Part shown: positions 8,557 to 16,503 of the stretch, piece by piece
Layout: each line of letters starts with the position of its first letter
How positions within the stretch are numbered: position 1 is the stretch's first letter
Assembly (NCBI GenBank): GCA_002496565.1
Contig: DAKJ01000018.1
Span: forward strand, 391,606-455,605
Reading direction: 5' to 3'
DNA length: 64,000 nucleotides
Origin: Methanosarcina sp. UBA289
Lineage (GTDB): Archaea; Halobacteriota; Methanosarcinia; Methanosarcinales; Methanosarcinaceae
The notes under the pieces: model-generated
Told to the model about the DNA's origin: nothing
The model's database searches: none
The model's input: the letters and a program-made list of their open reading frames with translations, nothing else
Position numbers and translations under genes: made by a program

Positions 8557-8724
8557 TGCAGTAAAAGAGAGTGGGAAGATTTGTATAATTATCTCTCATA
8601 ATTTCAGAAGCAGAAAAGTACAAACCATAACACATAAGAAAGATAACTTCGTTAGTTGTAACACTGTTTTTAAAAAAGTTAGTTTTCAGCAGCAGACACG
8701 ATTTTCATACAGGACGTTTTCAGT

Positions 8725-9705
8725 ATGAGCACTCCGAATTCCCCATATAACTCCGAGGAAACAGCAACTTTCCCGCAAGAAACAACAGGCAAAAAGAGCC
8801 AGAAATCCGAAACAGGTTCTGAGTCGGGTCAGGTACCCAGAAGAAGCTGTGTTCCTGTACTGGAAGTGAGAGATCTCTGCCATAGATATCCTCATCTTGA
8901 TTCAAATGCCCTGGATAAAATCAACCTCAAAGTGTTCAAAGGGGAGAGAGTTGCAGTTCTTGGGGCCAATGGAGCAGGAAAATCGACTTTATTCAAGCAC
9001 CTTAACGGAATCCTGCGCCCTCTTTCAGGAGAAATTCTAATAAAGGGGGAAAAAATAACTAAAAAGAATGTCCGGGCATGCAGGGAAACCGTAGGGATCG
9101 TCTTCCAGGACCCTGATGACCAGGTGCTTGCTCCGAGTGTTGAAGAAGATATCGCTTTCGGGCCGATTAATATGGGTTTAGCCAGAAGTGAGGTTAAAAC
9201 GAGAGTCAAAGAAGCACTTGAGATGGTCGGACTAACAGGCTTTGAGGAAAGAGCCCCACACCATCTGAGCGGAGGGCAGAAGAAACTTGTGGCAATTGCA
9301 GGCATCCTTGCAATGCGCCCTGAGGTTATAGTCCTTGATGAGCCCACAGCCGGCCTCGATCCCCTCAGTTCGGCTCGTGTGCTTGAGCTAATTATGAAGA
9401 TGAACAGGGAACTTGGAATCACCCTGCTCCTTTCTACCCATGATGTGGATGTTGTTCCTTATTTTGCGGAAAGAGTTTTTGTTCTCCATCACGGAAGACT
9501 CGAAGCCTATGGGAGCCCAGACGAGATTTTCAGCGATCCCGAACTCCTCAGGAAAGCTCACCTCAGACTTCCGAGAGTGGCTGAAGTATTCGAAATGCTC
9601 CAGCAAAAAGGACTCGATGTAAACATACAAATAACAGCCGAAGCAGCCAGAGATGAAATACTGCGGCTCGTAAGCGTGGGACAACCAAAGGCTAGGATTG
9701 AGTGA
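8725..9705 (+). CDS. cbiO: Cobalt/nickel ECF transporter ATPase CbiO
   Basis: A 326-residue ABC ATPase. Walker A is GANGAGKST, the signature is LSGGQKK, Walker B is VIVLDEPTAGLDP and the switch histidine is in LSTHDVD. The phrase GIVFQDPDDQVLAPSVEEDIAFGP is typical of CbiO/EcfA energisers of energy-coupling-factor transporters. About 45 polar residues precede the ABC domain, an extension that may be real or may mean a later start. It is followed directly by cbiQ. It powers import of Co2+ or Ni2+, both needed in quantity by Methanosarcina for corrinoids and F430. Confidence 0.9.
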   Translation: MSTPNSPYNSEETATFPQETTGKKSQKSETGSESGQVPRRSCVPVLEVRDLCHRYPHLDSNALDKINLKVFKGERVAVLGANGAGKSTLFKHLNGILRPLSGEILIKGEKITKKNVRACRETVGIVFQDPDDQVLAPSVEEDIAFGPINMGLARSEVKTRVKEALEMVGLTGFEERAPHHLSGGQKKLVAIAGILAMRPEVIVLDEPTAGLDPLSSARVLELIMKMNRELGITLLLSTHDVDVVPYFAERVFVLHHGRLEAYGSPDEIFSDPELLRKAHLRLPRVAEVFEMLQQKGLDVNIQITAEAARDEILRLVSVGQPKARIE

Positions 9706-9737
9706 AATCCGGAAAGAGTCTCAGAGGAGAAGTTTTA

Positions 9738-10544
9738 ATGGTAACGCTTACGGATATCGAACGAGAATCATATAAAAACAGTCCAATACACAGGCTTGAT
9801 CCTCGGATAAAGTTACTTTTTATACTTGTAATAATAATTTATGTAGTTAGTCTGCCCCGGATTCATGAAAAAAATATTGTCCGCCTTTTTGCCATAGAAA
9901 TTTACTTGCTGCTACTGGTGCTTGTTGCAGGACTTGACCTAAGATACTTTTTCCTTCGAATTCTTGCGATTTTACCATTCGGGCTTGCAATTGCCCTTAT
10001 CCAGCCATTCCTCAGACCTTCCTTTATGGAAACTTATACTCCATACCCTCTTGACCTGCCTTTCGGGCTCAGTATAACTTATGAAGGACTTGCCTTTGGG
10101 AGTACACTGCTTGCGAAATTTCTGGTATGCATAACAGCTGTCGTCCTGTTTTCTTCAACGACACGGCTCAGAGATATGGTTGCAGCCGCAGATAGAATAG
10201 GCATCCCAAAAGAATTCACCCTGCTTTTGAGCATGATGGTGCGCTACCTCTTCCTTTTCTGGGCCGTTCTGAAAAGGATAAGGATCGCACAGCAAACAAG
10301 ACTCTTTGATATATGGAGCAAAGATGCGCCAAGAAGATGGGTCATCGAGCAGGTGGGAAATAGCATTAGCTCAATCTTCATACGTTCCTACGAGCAGGGA
10401 GAGAGGACCTATATAAGCATGCTCTGCAGAGGCTATGGAAGCGGGCATGAAAAAGCGTATTACAGAACAAAAATCCAAACCCAGGATATCTTTTTTCTAC
10501 TCCTGAGTGCAGGCTGCATCCTGTATATCCAACTTTATGTCTGA
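9738..10544 (+). CDS. cbiQ: Cobalt/nickel ECF transporter membrane subunit CbiQ
   Basis: A 268-residue membrane protein with about five hydrophobic segments and the coupling-helix signatures of CbiQ/EcfT. I placed the start at ATG 9738, seven bases after GAGGAGA (9724-9730). A GTG at 9702 overlaps the cbiO stop and would add twelve residues. The protein links the CbiO ATPase to the substrate-binding CbiM/CbiN pair, whose genes are 4 kb further along on the same strand. Confidence 0.88.
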   Translation: MVTLTDIERESYKNSPIHRLDPRIKLLFILVIIIYVVSLPRIHEKNIVRLFAIEIYLLLLVLVAGLDLRYFFLRILAILPFGLAIALIQPFLRPSFMETYTPYPLDLPFGLSITYEGLAFGSTLLAKFLVCITAVVLFSSTTRLRDMVAAADRIGIPKEFTLLLSMMVRYLFLFWAVLKRIRIAQQTRLFDIWSKDAPRRWVIEQVGNSISSIFIRSYEQGERTYISMLCRGYGSGHEKAYYRTKIQTQDIFFLLLSAGCILYIQLYV

Positions 10545-10667
10545 AAGGACTGCTTCCACGCTTTATTAACTCTTCAAATTGTTATTAACAGGCTTACAGA
10601 TGACAGAGAGAAGAGAAGAGAAGATATGAAGATGTCTTGGGATTTAGGTTATCTAGATAAGAAGAAC

Positions 10668-11630
10668 TTATTCTAAGGTTTTCTGTCCCGAGGCCAGAAA
10701 AATTGAGTTATTCCCAAGGACTCTTTGTAGGAATGATTGCCTGCTTTTTTTAAATTCCTGTACCTCCAGAAGAGAATTGACTGAGGTATTTACAAGTCCA
10801 GTTTCTGAAAAGAGAAGGGAGGCATTCTCAGGACTTATTTTCTCATAGAGAGGCAGAGAGCTCCGGATTGGTCCGTAATAATCCTTGAAGACCGAATTGT
10901 GCTGGTTCTTTTTTAAAAACTTATCTGCCCACTCAGAAATCATTCTATTAACGCGTCTGCCTGGTCTGGGATCAAACCAGTCTCCATCTATGGCAAAAAC
11001 CATCCCTCCGGGTTTAAGGACTCGCTTCCATTCCGTAACAGCGCAGGAAGGCTTCTGAAGAGTCCACAGCAGGAACTTATTCGTGACCAGATCGAAAGAA
11101 CTATCCTCAAAAGGTAGGTTTTCCGCATCTCCATGAAAAAAGTCAATTTTAAGTCCCATATTGTCTGCATTATGCTTCGCTTTCTTGAGTATATTGGTTG
11201 AGAGATCTATACCTGTTACTTTATGCCCCATCTCAGCAAAGAGAAGGGCGAGAAACCCAGCGCCTGTACCCACATCCAGTATGTTTAAACGCTCACTCAA
11301 AGAAAAGGAATTTTCAAATATTTGTTTCCAGACAGCACGTTCCTCTTCATCAAAGCCATTTATCCCGTTTGTATATGTGGAAGATCTGATATTCCAATAA
11401 CTTGCAATAACTTTCTTGCAGTCTATAAAAATACCCCACGCAATTATAATATAGAGGCCTTTGACTACCCTTCTTTTAAATAAATTTTTTCTGATTTTTA
11501 CAGTTAAAGATTTGGAAGGCTTCAACCTGCATCCATTTTCAGTGGGTTTAGGAACCCCTTCAATTTCCAGAGTTAGAGTATTAGATACTTTTTTGGAAAT
11601 GTTGAAAATTTGATATCGATTTAAAGCCAA
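10668..11630 (-). CDS. SAM-dependent methyltransferase (class I), start uncertain
   Basis: A Rossmann-type methyltransferase core is clear: motif I LDVGTGAGFLALLFAEMGHKV, an acidic residue in VTGIDLS, motif II FFHGDAENLPF and motif IV FDLVTNKFLLW. The opening CKKVIASYWNIRSSTYTNG is the usual family start, but no ATG, GTG or TTG precedes it closely. The frame extends 68 codons upstream to a TTG at 11630 with no good ribosome site, giving a basic N-terminal extension without a recognisable domain. An ATA at 11426 behind a GGGG run would give a normal 252-residue protein. The substrate is unknown. It lies between the two halves of the cobalt transporter on the opposite strand. Confidence 0.75.
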   Translation of the reverse strand: MALNRYQIFNISKKVSNTLTLEIEGVPKPTENGCRLKPSKSLTVKIRKNLFKRRVVKGLYIIIAWGIFIDCKKVIASYWNIRSSTYTNGINGFDEEERAVWKQIFENSFSLSERLNILDVGTGAGFLALLFAEMGHKVTGIDLSTNILKKAKHNADNMGLKIDFFHGDAENLPFEDSSFDLVTNKFLLWTLQKPSCAVTEWKRVLKPGGMVFAIDGDWFDPRPGRRVNRMISEWADKFLKKNQHNSVFKDYYGPIRSSLPLYEKISPENASLLFSETGLVNTSVNSLLEVQEFKKSRQSFLQRVLGNNSIFLASGQKTLE

Positions 11631-11667
11631 CTTTAGAAATTTTCATAATTTGGTTCTATTGGTTGTT

Positions 11668-11790
11668 TCATCCTTCAGTGCTAGATTCTTTATGACAAAC
11701 AGTTTTTGACTTCAGGCGTCGAATCTTCAGGCATTTTACGCGTGTATTTTTCAATCTAATAACCGGTGTTCTCGCAATTTCCTCAGACAT
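11668..11790 (-). CDS. Small basic protein of 40 residues, unknown
   Basis: The ATG at 11790 is preceded by GAAAGGAG at good spacing, and the frame runs 40 codons: MSEEIARTPVIRLKNTRVKC and then a lysine/arginine-rich tail ending STEG. It is highly basic with two cysteines. I do not recognise it. It lies just upstream of the methyltransferase on the same strand. It could be a real short protein or the surviving 5' end of a larger decayed gene that merged with the extended methyltransferase frame. Confidence 0.4.
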   Translation of the reverse strand: MSEEIARTPVIRLKNTRVKCLKIRRLKSKTVCHKESSTEG

Positions 11791-12239
11791 ATTTTACTCC
11801 TTTCTGGCCAGACAGGATTTTCCCAACTTTAGTTAAGATAAATTAATTTCTATCTTTTATTAATCTGCATACTAGTTAATAAATTTATTCATAAAAATAA
11901 CACCAAAACGGAATTTAATGGCATCAAGTCAGGTAAAAAGTTGTTCAAAAGAAAATAAGAATTCCAATAAATCTGAGTCCAATAGAGCTGCAGAAGGTTA
12001 GTTTGAAAATTAAAAACTTTAAGCTCCTCTATTCTCGAAAATCAGAGGATTCTAAAAGAACTAAGGCAATTTGAGTTACTTTGTACTTCGGGAGATAAGT
12101 AACACTAATTTTTGATTTTATGGGACAAAGTATTTATTATATAAGATATTTCAATACAAAGTATTACTAAATTTAAATTTAGTAATACAACCGAACTCTC
12201 GATTGTGGGGGAAACAGGGGCAAGAGGGGCAGATTCACG
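11791..12239. other. Divergent intergenic region upstream of the HExxH gene
   Basis: AT-rich, with no further ORF. The part near 12125-12188 holds the direct repeat ACAAAGTATT (about 12125 and 12157), a TATA-like TATTATATAA near 12134, and the perfect palindrome listed separately. Confidence 0.45.
12161..12188. promoter_or_regulatory. Perfect 28-bp palindrome, probable operator
   Basis: GTATTACTAAATTT (12161-12174) is followed without a gap by its exact reverse complement AAATTTAGTAATAC (12175-12188). It ends 51 bp before the ATG at 12240 and just downstream of a TATA-like stretch, so a dimeric repressor bound here would block transcription of the HExxH gene. No spacer means it is less likely to act as an RNA hairpin. 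Confidence 0.6.
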
Positions 12240-13244
12240 ATGCAGAGAATAAGAACAAAAAAGGTTTCGCCAAAGGAAAAAAATACCTTACTGGTAAATG
12301 AAGAATGGAACAAATTATTCCCTACATCTTCACAAGCCCCTCCTATTGCTCAATACTTTTCTCCTTTTACTTATCCTGTTTCTTATCCCGCTCCTGATTG
12401 CTCGTTTTTTTCTCCAGGGTTTCTCTACCTTGATCTGAACATTTACCGGGAATCCGTGATAAAAGCTCTTATCAAAGAACAAAGTGAGGATCTGTATCGG
12501 CTAATCGAAAGGGTCAACTTTGACGGAAAATATTATCGGGTAAAATGCTTGCGTTTCGGAGAATGGAAACACTGTTGGGATCTAGCGGTTCGAGTGCAAT
12601 TTTTTGGAATGATGCAGGGGTTAGCCTTCAAGCCGATAAAGATCGTTTCCAGGGAAAGCAGGAAAATAATATACAGATCCCTTGTCCTGGTAAATCCATA
12701 TGAATTGTGGGAAAGGAGACTGGTCGAAAGGTTATGGAATCTTCAGGATAGGATTGAATTTTTGATAGCAAAAATCCTCTTTCACGAGTGCATCCATATC
12801 CTTATCTTCCTTGGAAAAACTCTACCCTCAGGTTTTGAGCAGACGAACGTTTTCCTTGAGTTCAGAGAATTGCTTAAGTTTGCAAATTCAGAGAAACTGT
12901 GTCCTGAAAGTCGTAGCGTCCAGTCCCACCTCCGAAATCTGACTGATCTTAGCCCAAACATTTTAGAAAGTTCCGAACAAAAGCTGGACAAGGCTACTGA
13001 ACTTTACGAATTCCTTATCCACGAAAAATACAGCATCAAAAAAACTGATCTGGCTTTCGGCCTTCCCTGCAGCAACAGAAAAATTTCCTTGAATTATGTG
13101 AAACTAGCAGCTTTGAAAATTGGCCCCTGTATGGAGTTTAATAAAAAAATCTGGAAGAAAGAACTTAACAGGTTGCAGAAAGATCTGGAAAAACTGTATG
13201 ACAGAATTGATGGTAACGAAAGCTCTGAGAGTGGGATAAATTGA
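12240..13244 (+). CDS. Unknown protein with HExxH zinc-protease motif
   Basis: A 334-residue protein I cannot place in a named family. Residues 178-190 read KILFHECIHILIF, a textbook HExxH zinc-binding helix (H182, E183, H186). Glutamates at 200, 207 and 210 could supply the third ligand as in gluzincins. The rest is rich in aromatic and charged residues, with a proline-rich stretch at 33-60 (QAPPIAQYF, PFTYPVSYPAP) and no signal peptide or membrane span. The start has GAGGGGCA upstream. The 28-bp palindrome before it suggests tight regulation. A HExxH motif alone can occur by chance, so the protease call is tentative. Confidence 0.55.
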   Translation: MQRIRTKKVSPKEKNTLLVNEEWNKLFPTSSQAPPIAQYFSPFTYPVSYPAPDCSFFSPGFLYLDLNIYRESVIKALIKEQSEDLYRLIERVNFDGKYYRVKCLRFGEWKHCWDLAVRVQFFGMMQGLAFKPIKIVSRESRKIIYRSLVLVNPYELWERRLVERLWNLQDRIEFLIAKILFHECIHILIFLGKTLPSGFEQTNVFLEFRELLKFANSEKLCPESRSVQSHLRNLTDLSPNILESSEQKLDKATELYEFLIHEKYSIKKTDLAFGLPCSNRKISLNYVKLAALKIGPCMEFNKKIWKKELNRLQKDLEKLYDRIDGNESSESGIN

Positions 13245-13390
13245 AAATTTCTTTGAAAGGCTTGAACATCAGCGCTTGAAAAATGTCAGAAAAAAGGACG
13301 ACGAAACGTGAGAAATGTGAGTGAAAATTATACAACAATATAGTTCCGAATAAAAGATAAAGGTTTACTAATAAAAATTGAGGGGAATGC

Positions 13391-13756
13391 ATGGCCAGAG
13401 TTATGATCGTGGACGATGCCGAATTTATGCGAATGGTAATCAAAGACACTCTCTTAAAGCACGGGCATGAGGTGGTTGCTGAAGTGGGTGATGGAGAAGA
13501 GGCAATTCAGACATATCTAGAAATAAAGCCCGATATCGTGTTAATGGATATTATTATGCCAGAGATGGATGGAAAAGAGGTATTGCAAAAACTTCTTGCT
13601 GTGGATCCTGAAGCAAAAGTAGTAATGTGCTCCTCGCTTGGGCAGCAGGCCCTCATAACCGAATCAATAAAGATAGGCGCCATGGGTTTTATAGTAAAGC
13701 CTTTTAAACCGGATGGAATGCTGGATGTAATAAGAAAAATCTTGGAGCCGAATTAG
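13391..13756 (+). CDS. cheY: CheY-type response regulator, single receiver domain
   Basis: A 121-residue receiver domain with no output domain. The acidic pair is in MIVDDAEF, the phospho-acceptor aspartate is in DIVLMDIIMPEMDG (about residue 54), the conserved Ser/Thr region is VVMCSSLGQQ, and the lysine is in IVKPFKP. GAGGGG lies a few bases upstream of the ATG. Archaeal CheY proteins signal to the archaellum through CheF, but no chemotaxis gene is visible here. The MEDS-type kinase at 62 kb has no partner nearby either, though linking the two would be speculation. Confidence 0.93.
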   Translation: MARVMIVDDAEFMRMVIKDTLLKHGHEVVAEVGDGEEAIQTYLEIKPDIVLMDIIMPEMDGKEVLQKLLAVDPEAKVVMCSSLGQQALITESIKIGAMGFIVKPFKPDGMLDVIRKILEPN

Positions 13757-13981
13757 TTTATCTAACTCAAAATAGTTACTTGATTGAAATAACAGACCAG
13801 AGCCTGAAGCTCAAAGCTACTTTAATATTTATTTAAGTTTGATCGATTTGATTCTTTCACGCCGCGTTGATTATACTTGATTCTTTCACTAATATGCGTA
13901 AAATCAGAATATTCCATCCCAATGTTTAATTAAAGTTTGATTAATTCAGATAATAAACGCTATGTAAAAATCCTCAATTTA

Positions 13982-14054
13982 ACCTGGAATTTGAACCTTT
14001 GCACCAGCCCCTGCCTGCTTTGTTACCACAGGCAGGGGAAAAAGGAGTTCAGGT
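13982..14054 (+). ncRNA. Structured RNA leader candidate upstream of cbiM
   Basis: A perfect 10-bp GC-rich stem, CCCCTGCCTG (14008-14017) with CAGGCAGGGG (14029-14038), closes an 11-nt loop. Outside it GAACCTTT (13993-14000) can pair with AAAGGAGTTC (14041-14050, one bulge), and ACCT (13982-13985) with AGGT (14051-14054). A further stem GGCGAA (14061-14066) with TTCGCC (14094-14099) follows. GC-rich nested pairing stands out in otherwise AT-rich DNA. It lacks the B12-box consensus of cobalamin riboswitches. It could be a leader of cbiMN, a small RNA or a dyad. cbiM starts about 580 bp downstream, which is long for a leader. Confidence 0.4.
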
Positions 14055-14374
14055 GACTTAGGCGAATTAGGAGGTAATTTAGTTTTGTGTCTGTTCGCCA
14101 GAGACCCTTTATCGATATTACCAATGGGTATTTAAGATTTTTGGTTATTTTTTTATTACGAATTATTAATTTTTGAGAAGATATTCTTACATAATTGGGA
14201 CGTTAATTTTTTGGAGAATTTACCATCTCGTAGTGACAAAATTGAAAGCGAGATAAGTAGGTATGCAGTCAAAAAATGATGTGAAAAGAGATTCGACTTA
14301 ATGGAAGATATGATGGTACTTAATTTGACTAAAAAATAAAAATACAGATACTGGAGAAGGTTCCAATAAAAAAA

Positions 14375-14590
14375 TTGTCGAAAAAAGTAATACCAAAACG
14401 TATATATGTAATACTAGACAATGTGATATTATCAAAAGAATTCTTTGAAAACGGTTACCTGAAACATTGTAAGAGATATAAAGAAATTAAGATTATTCCT
14501 GAAAAAGAATTTTCGGGCTTCATATTAAGTAGATCTGTACCTCATTTAAGGAATGTTATTCAACATAAAAAGAATTCCTGTTTGAATTAA
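14375..14590 (+). CDS. Possible small hypothetical protein (71 aa)
   Basis: The frame starts on TTG at 14375, with GGAGAAGG 14 bases upstream, and encodes a basic 71-residue sequence (SKKVIPKRIYVILDNVIL...). I do not recognise it, and there is no second feature to support it. It ends 40 bp before cbiM and could be a chance frame within the cbiM leader. Confidence 0.25.
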   Translation: MSKKVIPKRIYVILDNVILSKEFFENGYLKHCKRYKEIKIIPEKEFSGFILSRSVPHLRNVIQHKKNSCLN

Positions 14591-14630
14591 TAGGAAATAA
14601 GAGAACGGGGTAAAAAGAGGGAAATATGAA

Positions 14631-15293
14631 ATGCATATACCTGATTCGTTCATACCGCTTGACCAGGCAATAATCTACTGGGTTATTGCTCTTCCGTTTA
14701 TTATAATGTCAATGAAATGGGCAAAAAACGAGCTTGATGAGATGAAAGTACCGATTCTTGCCGCCCTTGCAGCAGGAATCTTTGCAATTCAGGCCATGAA
14801 TATCCCCATAGGGATGGGAACAAGCGGGCATATGGTAGGAGCAGCCCTTGTTGCCATAGTCTTCGGAAGCCCGTGGGCTGGGGTTCTTGTGCTTACGTTA
14901 GTCCTGCTTGTGCAGGGATTCGCCTTCGGTGATGGGGGAGTTACTACCATGGGAGCGAATATTCTGAATATGGGTGTTATCTCCGGGTTTGTCGGATATT
15001 ATACCTATGCTGCCCTTCGTAAGAGCATAGGTACAAGTATTGCAGCCTTCGGAGGCGCCTGGCTCGGACTCTTTATTTCGGCAATAGTCTGTGCAGTTGA
15101 GATGTGGATTGCAGGTACTTTCCCACTAGTTTCCGGCTTGGCTGCCATGGGTACATATCATCTGATAATTGGTTTTATCGGCGAAGGTCTGATTACTTCA
15201 GTTGTAATAACAGCAATTGCAAGATCCCGTCCCGACCTCCTTGAGGATGATTTCACTGCCAGACCAGAGAAGCATAAGGAGGCCCATGCATGA
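14631..15293 (+). CDS. cbiM: Cobalt/nickel ECF transporter substrate-binding subunit CbiM
   Basis: A 220-residue membrane protein starting MHIPDSFIP. In CbiM/NikM the N-terminal Met-His2 segment enters the membrane core and coordinates the metal, so a start exactly at this ATG is needed. About six hydrophobic helices follow, with the conserved [15 protein letters not shown] region (14811-14855) that supplies further ligands. Usual family members read MHIxDG; serine replaces the glycine here. It overlaps cbiN by four bases (ATGA). Co2+ and Ni2+ cannot be told apart from sequence alone. Confidence 0.92.
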   Translation: MHIPDSFIPLDQAIIYWVIALPFIIMSMKWAKNELDEMKVPILAALAAGIFAIQAMNIPIGMGTSGHMVGAALVAIVFGSPWAGVLVLTLVLLVQGFAFGDGGVTTMGANILNMGVISGFVGYYTYAALRKSIGTSIAAFGGAWLGLFISAIVCAVEMWIAGTFPLVSGLAAMGTYHLIIGFIGEGLITSVVITAIARSRPDLLEDDFTARPEKHKEAHA

Positions 15294-15595
15294 GCGGAAA
15301 ATCAAACATAAAATTCTTATACGTCGGAATTGTGATTGCACTTCTGCTTTCGATTCTAGCTCCTTTCCTTGCATCCCCCGACCCAGACGGACTGGAAAGT
15401 GCTGCTGCAGGCGTAATTGAGGAATCAAAAATGTCCAAACTGGAAGAAAGTGATCCTGTAGTAGGTTCTCCAATGCCTGACTATTCAATCGAAGGACTGG
15501 GAAAGAGTGGAGAAGTAGTAGCTATAGCTGTTGGAACACTTGCAGTACTGATAATCAGTTTAGGGCTGGGCAAAGTATTCAACAAAAAAGCCTGA
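15290..15595 (+). CDS. cbiN: Cobalt/nickel transporter small subunit CbiN
   Basis: A 101-residue protein with two membrane helices (about 9-27 and 77-95) and the family motif SPDPDGLES just after the first helix. CbiN binds CbiM and promotes metal loading. Translation is coupled to cbiM by the ATGA overlap. A short C-rich stretch follows, then the convergent nth gene. Confidence 0.88.
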   Translation: MSGKSNIKFLYVGIVIALLLSILAPFLASPDPDGLESAAAGVIEESKMSKLEESDPVVGSPMPDYSIEGLGKSGEVVAIAVGTLAVLIISLGLGKVFNKKA

Positions 15596-15683
15596 ACATA
15601 AAGCCTATTTCTCCCCCCTTAAAACCATTTTTCTTCCAAAAAGTAAAAAGCAGAAACGACTTGCATACTTTTGGAAAAACATC

Positions 15684-16391
15684 TCAGTTACTGCCAATAA
15701 ATATAAGACTAGAAGGGCATAAGTCCTTCACAATACAGATTTTGCACTTTGGTCTCCTTGCCTGGCAGACCTTCCTTCCATGATAAATCAGGGTCATAGA
15801 AATTGAATCAAGGTCTTCCTTTCGAGCAAGTGAAATAAGATCCTTTTCAATTTTATCAGGATCGGAGTTCTTAGTAAGTCCCAGCCTTCTTGAAACCCTC
15901 ATTACATGAGTATCCACAGCAATTCCCTCTATTATCCCAAATGCTCTGGCAAGGACTATATTAGCCGTCTTCCTCCCGACACCTGGCAAACTGATCAGCT
16001 CTTCCATAGTTTTTGGAACTTCTCCATTGTATTTCTCAGCAATCATCTGCGCAGCAGCTTTGATGTTCTTTGCCTTGGCTTTGTAAAAACCTGTAGAATA
16101 TAAATCATTCTCAAGTTCCCGGAGATCTGCACTAGCATAGTCTTCTGCGGTCCTGTACTTTTTGAACAGTTTTTCAGTCACTCTATTAATCTGGATATCG
16201 GTCGACTGGGCTGAAAGAACAGTCGCCACAAGCAACTCAAGAGGATTGCTGTAATTAAGAGAGGGCTTCACATCAGGATACTCTTTCTTTAGAAGAGCCC
16301 AGATCTTGTCGAAATTGTGCGTATTGTCTGGGATGTTGTATTCAGAAACAAAATCCTGTGTGTCAAGTTTTTTTGGCTTTCTTTCAGGCAT
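15684..16391 (-). CDS. nth: Endonuclease III (DNA glycosylase/AP lyase)
   Basis: A 235-residue HhH-GPD glycosylase. The hairpin LPGVGRKTANIVL carries the catalytic lysine (GRKTA), and VDTHVMRVSRRLGL supplies the catalytic aspartate. The C-terminal 4Fe-4S loop is C-x6-C-x2-C-x5-C (CQARRPKCKICIVKDLC). It removes oxidised pyrimidines. The start ATG gives a 25-residue leader longer than bacterial Nth. It sits 112 bp downstream of the FAD oxidoreductase on the same strand and may be co-transcribed. Confidence 0.95.
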   Translation of the reverse strand: MPERKPKKLDTQDFVSEYNIPDNTHNFDKIWALLKKEYPDVKPSLNYSNPLELLVATVLSAQSTDIQINRVTEKLFKKYRTAEDYASADLRELENDLYSTGFYKAKAKNIKAAAQMIAEKYNGEVPKTMEELISLPGVGRKTANIVLARAFGIIEGIAVDTHVMRVSRRLGLTKNSDPDKIEKDLISLARKEDLDSISMTLIYHGRKVCQARRPKCKICIVKDLCPSSLIFIGSN

Positions 16392-16503
16392 GATAACTCC
16401 ATGTTTGAGTTGTTGTTTCCCGGTTTTATCGGGAAATAGCTTGAGGAAATATATTCTCTTTTTAAGGTACCTGAGAAGTTTGAGTTCTGCATCTTTCTCC
16501 AGG

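Noticed and set aside
13391..13756. TAG of cheY as a pyrrolysine codon
   Set aside because: Read-through would add only two residues before TAA, and the receiver domain is complete at the TAG.
13982..14054. tRNA on the minus strand (a GGTTCAAATTCC T-loop-like string)
   Set aside because: No matching T stem, D arm or anticodon arm can be folded; the similarity is part of the palindromic hairpin.
13982..14110. Cobalamin riboswitch before cbiM
   Set aside because: The conserved B12 box and GCCACTG-type core are not present, so I list only an unassigned structure.
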